This document shows, piece after piece, positions 60,269 to 64,000 of a stretch of DNA of 64,000 nt (positions within the stretch are counted from its first letter, which is position 1; each line of letters begins with the position of its first letter). The notes under the pieces were generated by a model. It searched no databases. It had not been told where the DNA came from and saw only the letters and a list, made by a program, of their open reading frames with translations. A program made the position numbers and the translations under genes. Origin of the DNA: JBGPEQ01 sp050180895 (GTDB lineage Bacteria; Pseudomonadota; Alphaproteobacteria; Dongiales; Dongiaceae); contig JBFXDS010000004.1 in the NCBI GenBank assembly GCA_050180895.1, positions 248,001-312,000 on the forward strand. The letters are read 5' to 3'.

Positions 60269-61441
60269 CTACTTCACCCGGTAGCGGGTGAGGGCATCCT
60301 CGTTCAACTCGATCCCAAGGCCCGGCCGGGTCGGCAGCGAGATGCGGCCGTCGACGACCGGCAGCTCGACGCTGCACAGGTCCTTGCGCAGGGCGGAATC
60401 CGACAGCGCCGCCGGCAGGAACTCGATGAAGGTGCAGGTCGGCGATAGGACCGCCAGATGCGCGGAGGCGGCGATGCCGATCGCGGACTTCCAGCAATGC
60501 GGGACCACGGCCAGGCCGCGGTCGCGCGCCATCATGGCGACCCGGCGCGCCTCCGTGAGGCCGCCGACGCGCCCGACATCCGGCTGCACCACGTCCAGCG
60601 CGTTGCGATCCATCAGCTCGCGGAATTCGAAGCGCGTGTTGAGCCACTCGCCCGCCGCCACGCGCACCGGAGACGCCGTGACCAGCTTGGCATAGCCCTC
60701 GATATCGTCGGAGGGAAGCGGCGTCTCGATGAAATAGATGTCCTGGTCGGCGAACATCTCGACGGCGCGCAGCGCCTCCTTCCAGTCGCCCCAGCAATAG
60801 GCGACATCGACCATCACGGTCATATCCGGCCCGATCGCCTCGCGGCAGGCGCGGACGATCGTGGCGATCTCGCGATCATCCGCGATCTGCAGGGAGTTGT
60901 GCGAATAAGGACCCTTGATGCAGATCTCCAGCTTCACGGCACGGAAGCCCAGCTGCTTGGCCTTGATCGCGCGCTCCACCAGCACGCGCGTATAGGTTTC
61001 GAGATCGTCGCCCTCCGGCAATAACGAGGCATAGGGCGTGACCGCCGGGTTGACGCTGCCGCCGAGCAGCTGCCAGCAGGGCTTGCCCTCCGCCTTGCCA
61101 CGCAGATCCCATAGCGCCATGTCCAGCGCGCCCATAGCGCAGATGCCGAGCCCGCGCCGGCCGGTCATTGCCGAGCCCGAATACATCCTCTCCCAGAGAC
61201 CTTCGACATCGGTCGGATCCTGCCCGACCAGCATCTCGCTGAGGCCGAGGCCCATGATGTGCGTGCCCGGCGCCTCGATCATCGCGCGGGCGACCCAAGG
61301 ATTGGTATCCGTCTCGCCGATACCGACGAGCCCCTCGTCGGTATGGATCTTCACGACCAGATCATCCTGGGCCGAGGAGCAGGCATCGGCGCGATAGCTG
61401 GGCACGAGGAGGACGAAGCACTCGATCTTGGCGATTTTCAT
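60269..61441 (-). CDS. Mandelate racemase/enolase-superfamily sugar-acid dehydratase
   Basis: 390 residues. The capping domain is N-terminal. The barrel carries AVKLEICIKG (Lys base region), VMVDVAYCWGDW (first metal Asp), YFIETPLPSDD (Glu ligand), VAAGEWLNTR (third metal Glu), DVVQPDVGRVGG and VVPHCWKSAIG (His region). Members dehydrate or epimerise sugar acids such as galactonate, gluconate or galactarate. The ATG overlaps the ABC ATPase stop (ATGA), so it belongs to the transporter operon. Confidence 0.9.
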   Translation of the reverse strand: MKIAKIECFVLLVPSYRADACSSAQDDLVVKIHTDEGLVGIGETDTNPWVARAMIEAPGTHIMGLGLSEMLVGQDPTDVEGLWERMYSGSAMTGRRGLGICAMGALDMALWDLRGKAEGKPCWQLLGGSVNPAVTPYASLLPEGDDLETYTRVLVERAIKAKQLGFRAVKLEICIKGPYSHNSLQIADDREIATIVRACREAIGPDMTVMVDVAYCWGDWKEALRAVEMFADQDIYFIETPLPSDDIEGYAKLVTASPVRVAAGEWLNTRFEFRELMDRNALDVVQPDVGRVGGLTEARRVAMMARDRGLAVVPHCWKSAIGIAASAHLAVLSPTCTFIEFLPAALSDSALRKDLCSVELPVVDGRISLPTRPGLGIELNEDALTRYRVK

Positions 61442-63540
61442 GGTTGGGTACTCGCATCTGTCCGGATGTTCTGTTGCGTAGCGGCGGTCGCGCCTCGCCG
61501 ATCAAGGCCCTGCCACTCCGCGCGCTGAGCCAGATCGTCGAGCGGAAGATGACAGCGGATGGCGAGGCCTGTCGCGGTCCGGCGCCAGGGCGGCGCCTGC
61601 TGCTCGCAGATGGCGCCGGCCTGCCAAGGACAGCGGCCGGCAAAGGCGCAGCCGACGATGTCGCCGCCGCTGCCCGATCGCGGCCGCAGCCTCGAGCCTC
61701 GGGCGCGCGCCTTGCCGGGGCCGGGCACGGCCATCAGCAGGCTGTGCGTATAAGGATGGAAGGGCGGGGCGAAGATATCGGCGGTTCGCCCGACCTCCAT
61801 GAGCTGCCCGCGGAACAACACGCCGACCCGGTCGGCGAGCATCCGCACGACGGCGAGGTCATGGGAGATGAAGAGCATCGCGACGTGATGCTCGGCCCGC
61901 AGGCGCCGCAGCAGGTCGAGTATGTTGGCCTGCACGGACACGTCGAGCGCCGACAGGATCTCGTCGCAGAGCAGAAGCTCCGGCTCGGCGATCAGGGCGC
62001 GCGCGATGGCGACGCGCTGCCGCTCGCCGCCCGAGAGCTGATCGGGATAGCGGCTTGCATAGCCGGAATCGAGGCGCACGTCGTGCAGAATGGCCGAGAC
62101 GCGGTCGCGAACCGTGCGGCCGTCGAAATCGAAGAACATCTCCAGGGGCCGGGCGAGAATGGCCCCGATCTTCGCCCGCGGATTGAGCGACGCGTCGGGA
62201 TTCTGAAAGATGTACTGGATGCGGCGCAACTGATCGCCGGATCGCTCGCGCGCCAGTCCGGGCAAGGGCTGCCCCTTGAGCCGGATGCTGCCGGTCGTCG
62301 GGCTGATGAGACCGCTGATGGCGCGCGCCACGGTGGACTTGCCGCTACCGGATTCGCCGACCAGCGCGACCGTCTCGCCGCGCCCGACCGCCAGGCTGAA
62401 ATCGCGGACGATCGTGACGGGCGATCCGCCGAAGAGACGCTGCAGCCGCCCGCCGCTCGCACCATAGGACAAGGCGACGTCCTCGAGATCGAGCAGCGCC
62501 GGCTCCGGCGCCTTGTCGACGGTCGCCGCCAAGGGCGAGGCGCGGGCGGCGAGCGCCGGCGCCGCGAGCGCGCGCCAGCGCTGGCAGGCGACGTCGTGGC
62601 CGGGCGCCACCTCCTCGAGTCGCTGCCGGTTCGTGGCGCAGGACGGCTCGGCGAAATCGCAGCGCGGCTGGAACGGACAGCCGATCGGCAGATCCTGTCG
62701 CCGCAGCAGGCCCCGCAAGGGCCTTGCCGACGAATCGCTCGGCTCGTCGATGCGCGGGATCGAGCCGATCAGCCCCCGGGTGTAGGGGTGACGCGGCTGA
62801 TGGAACAGCTGCTGGGTCGGCGCGATCTCCACCATGTGGCCGGCATACATGACGCCGATGCGGTCGGCGATCTGCGACAGCAGCCCGAGGTCGTGGGTGA
62901 CGTAAAGCATCGCCATGCCGATGCGGCCGCGCAGCTCGATCAGCAGCTCGACGATCTGCTCCTGCGTCGTCACGTCGAGCCCGGTGGTCGGCTCATCGAG
63001 GACGACGAGATCGGGATTGCAGGCGAGCGCCATGGCGATGCAGACACGCTGCTGCTGGCCGCCCGAGAGCTGATGCGGATAGCGGCCGACGAGGTGCTCC
63101 GGCTGCGGCAGGCCGACGAGGCCGAACAGCTCGGCGACGCGCTCTCCGGGGTCGCGCGCCGACGCCTTGCCGTGCTGGGCGAGGATCTCGACCACCTGCT
63201 CGCCGACGCGAATGCCCGGGTTTAGAGCGGTCGTCGGATTCTGCGGCACGAAGCTGATGCGGTCGCCGCGAAGCCGGTCGAGCTCCGAACGCCGCAAAGC
63301 CAGGAGATCGCGGCCATCGAACCTGACCTGGCCGCCATCGACGCGCCCCGACGGATGGCGGTAGCCGAGCAGCAGCAGGGCGACGGTCGACTTGCCGCAG
63401 CCGGATTCGCCGACGAGCCCGAACACCTCGCCGCGGCCGATGGCGAAGCCGACCTTGCGCAGGACCGGCAGCCAACCCTCGTGATGGCGGTAGGAGACCT
63501 CGAGGCCCGTCACCTCGAGCAGCGGCGCGCGGCTGCTCAT
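61438..63540 (-). CDS. Fused double ATPase of an oligopeptide-type ABC transporter
   Basis: 700 residues with two complete ATP-binding halves, equivalent to DppD plus DppF. Half 1 has Walker A GESGCGKST (44-52), LSGGQQQRVCIAMAL and DLVVLDEPTTGLD. Half 2 has GESGSGKST, LSGGERQRVAIARAL and LLLCDEILSALD. Each half ends with the Cys-containing OppD/F C-terminal extension (CPFQPRCDFAEPSC; CAFAGRCPWQ). ATG 63540 overlaps the permease stop by 4 nt. Fused forms are common in GsiA-like peptide or glutathione transporters; the ligand here is probably different given the sugar-acid dehydratase gene coupled downstream. Confidence 0.93.
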   Translation of the reverse strand: MSSRAPLLEVTGLEVSYRHHEGWLPVLRKVGFAIGRGEVFGLVGESGCGKSTVALLLLGYRHPSGRVDGGQVRFDGRDLLALRRSELDRLRGDRISFVPQNPTTALNPGIRVGEQVVEILAQHGKASARDPGERVAELFGLVGLPQPEHLVGRYPHQLSGGQQQRVCIAMALACNPDLVVLDEPTTGLDVTTQEQIVELLIELRGRIGMAMLYVTHDLGLLSQIADRIGVMYAGHMVEIAPTQQLFHQPRHPYTRGLIGSIPRIDEPSDSSARPLRGLLRRQDLPIGCPFQPRCDFAEPSCATNRQRLEEVAPGHDVACQRWRALAAPALAARASPLAATVDKAPEPALLDLEDVALSYGASGGRLQRLFGGSPVTIVRDFSLAVGRGETVALVGESGSGKSTVARAISGLISPTTGSIRLKGQPLPGLARERSGDQLRRIQYIFQNPDASLNPRAKIGAILARPLEMFFDFDGRTVRDRVSAILHDVRLDSGYASRYPDQLSGGERQRVAIARALIAEPELLLCDEILSALDVSVQANILDLLRRLRAEHHVAMLFISHDLAVVRMLADRVGVLFRGQLMEVGRTADIFAPPFHPYTHSLLMAVPGPGKARARGSRLRPRSGSGGDIVGCAFAGRCPWQAGAICEQQAPPWRRTATGLAIRCHLPLDDLAQRAEWQGLDRRGATAATQQNIRTDASTQP

Positions 63541-64000
63541 CGCTCGCCGAGCCGCACCGTGCGGCCGAGGATGCGCGCCAGCCCCTCGGTGAAGAGGTTG
63601 AGCCCGACGACGAGCGATGCCAGCGCCAGGCCGGGCCCCAGTACCGTGATCGGCGACACGATCAGCAGGGCACGGTTCTCGCTGATCATCAGGCCCCATT
63701 CCGGGGTCGGCGGGCGCACGCCGAAGCCGAGGAAGCCGAGCGAGCCGATGAGCACCGGCGCATAGCCTGCGCGCAAGGCGAACTCCACCAGCAGCACGCT
63801 GGTGGCATTGGGCAGCAGCTCGCGGCGCATCACCGACCAGGCGCTCTCGCCGCGCAGCCGCGCCACCGTGACGAAGTCCCGCGTCGCGATATCGAGCGCC
63901 GCCGCGCGCGCCATGCGGGCGATGCGCGGCGTATAGACGAGGGCGACGACCAGGATGACCAACCCGGGATTGCCGGCGACCTCCGGCCCCGCCGCCGCCA
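63537..64000 (-). CDS. Oligopeptide-type ABC permease, DppC-like (cut by window end)
   Basis: The frame is open to the end of the window, so only the C-terminal part of the protein is visible (about 153 residues). The EAA-type loop reads FVTVARLRGESAWSVMRREL, followed by PEWGLMISENRALL and a final helix LALASLVVGLNLFTEGLARI, the usual DppC/OppC end. It is the membrane channel partner of the fused ATPase, which it overlaps by 4 nt. The binding protein and second permease genes presumably lie beyond the window. Confidence 0.9.
   Translation of the reverse strand, partial: AAAGPEVAGNPGLVILVVALVYTPRIARMARAAALDIATRDFVTVARLRGESAWSVMRRELLPNATSVLLVEFALRAGYAPVLIGSLGFLGFGVRPPTPEWGLMISENRALLIVSPITVLGPGLALASLVVGLNLFTEGLARILGRTVRLGER

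Overview
The window is a contiguous high-GC chromosomal segment, most likely from an alphaproteobacterium. The evidence is a CcmF/CcmH/CcmI cytochrome c maturation cluster, an HWE-type sensor kinase, two-gene RND efflux, binding-protein ABC transporters, a CoxMSL-type molybdenum hydroxylase, and a copy of the CTTCGACAAGCTCAGG-type palindromic repeat common in alphaproteobacteria. Genus cannot be fixed from sequence alone. No rRNA, complete tRNA or CRISPR array was seen.

Layout. 1-1,590: a tRNA 3'-end-like fragment followed by four tightly coupled small unknown genes and a strong terminator, resembling the edge of an integrated element. 1,689-6,841: GreA/GreB-like factor, SMP-30 family lactonase, FAD oxidoreductase, MuiA-like envelope protein and a GcvR-like double ACT protein. 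6,849-8,576: a two-gene operon of unknown function behind a near-perfect Fur-type box. 8,654-16,026: RND efflux permease and adaptor, a DadA-like D-amino acid dehydrogenase, an MFS transporter. 16,095-32,770: a biofilm-flavoured region with a VpsR-like enhancer-binding protein, a free-standing 100-residue adhesin-type module, a 3-hydroxyisobutyrate dehydrogenase homologue and a 4,144-residue secreted repeat protein with 31 tandem units of exactly 285 bp. 33,060-39,387: an SDR, ccmF-ccmH-ccmI, and a type II NADH dehydrogenase. 39,631-49,119: a long minus-strand block with a molybdenum hydroxylase (FAD, 2Fe-2S and Mo subunits plus a MoaD/ThiS-like protein), a carbohydrate-type ABC transporter and an agmatinase-family hydrolase. 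49,602-58,783: a giant soluble hybrid histidine kinase with 11 tandem 92-residue HAMP-type units, a second REC-PAS-HWE kinase-REC protein, and three small genes (two membrane proteins, one winged-helix-like). 58,903-64,000: an oligopeptide-type ABC transporter (permease cut by the window end, fused double ATPase), an enolase-superfamily dehydratase and a class II aldolase, with a decayed gene mosaic between them.

How they fit together. The catabolic genes (lactonase, FAD oxidoreductases, DadA, dehydratase plus aldolase, hydroxylase, agmatinase-like hydrolase) with linked ABC and MFS importers suggest a scavenger of sugar acids, amino acids and nitrogenous compounds. The VpsR-like regulator, giant adhesin and multi-HAMP kinases suggest elaborate control of surface or stress state. 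The least explained parts are the Fur-box operon at 6,849-8,576, the free-standing adhesin module at 17,877-18,179, the exact-period adhesin array and the expanded HAMP array.
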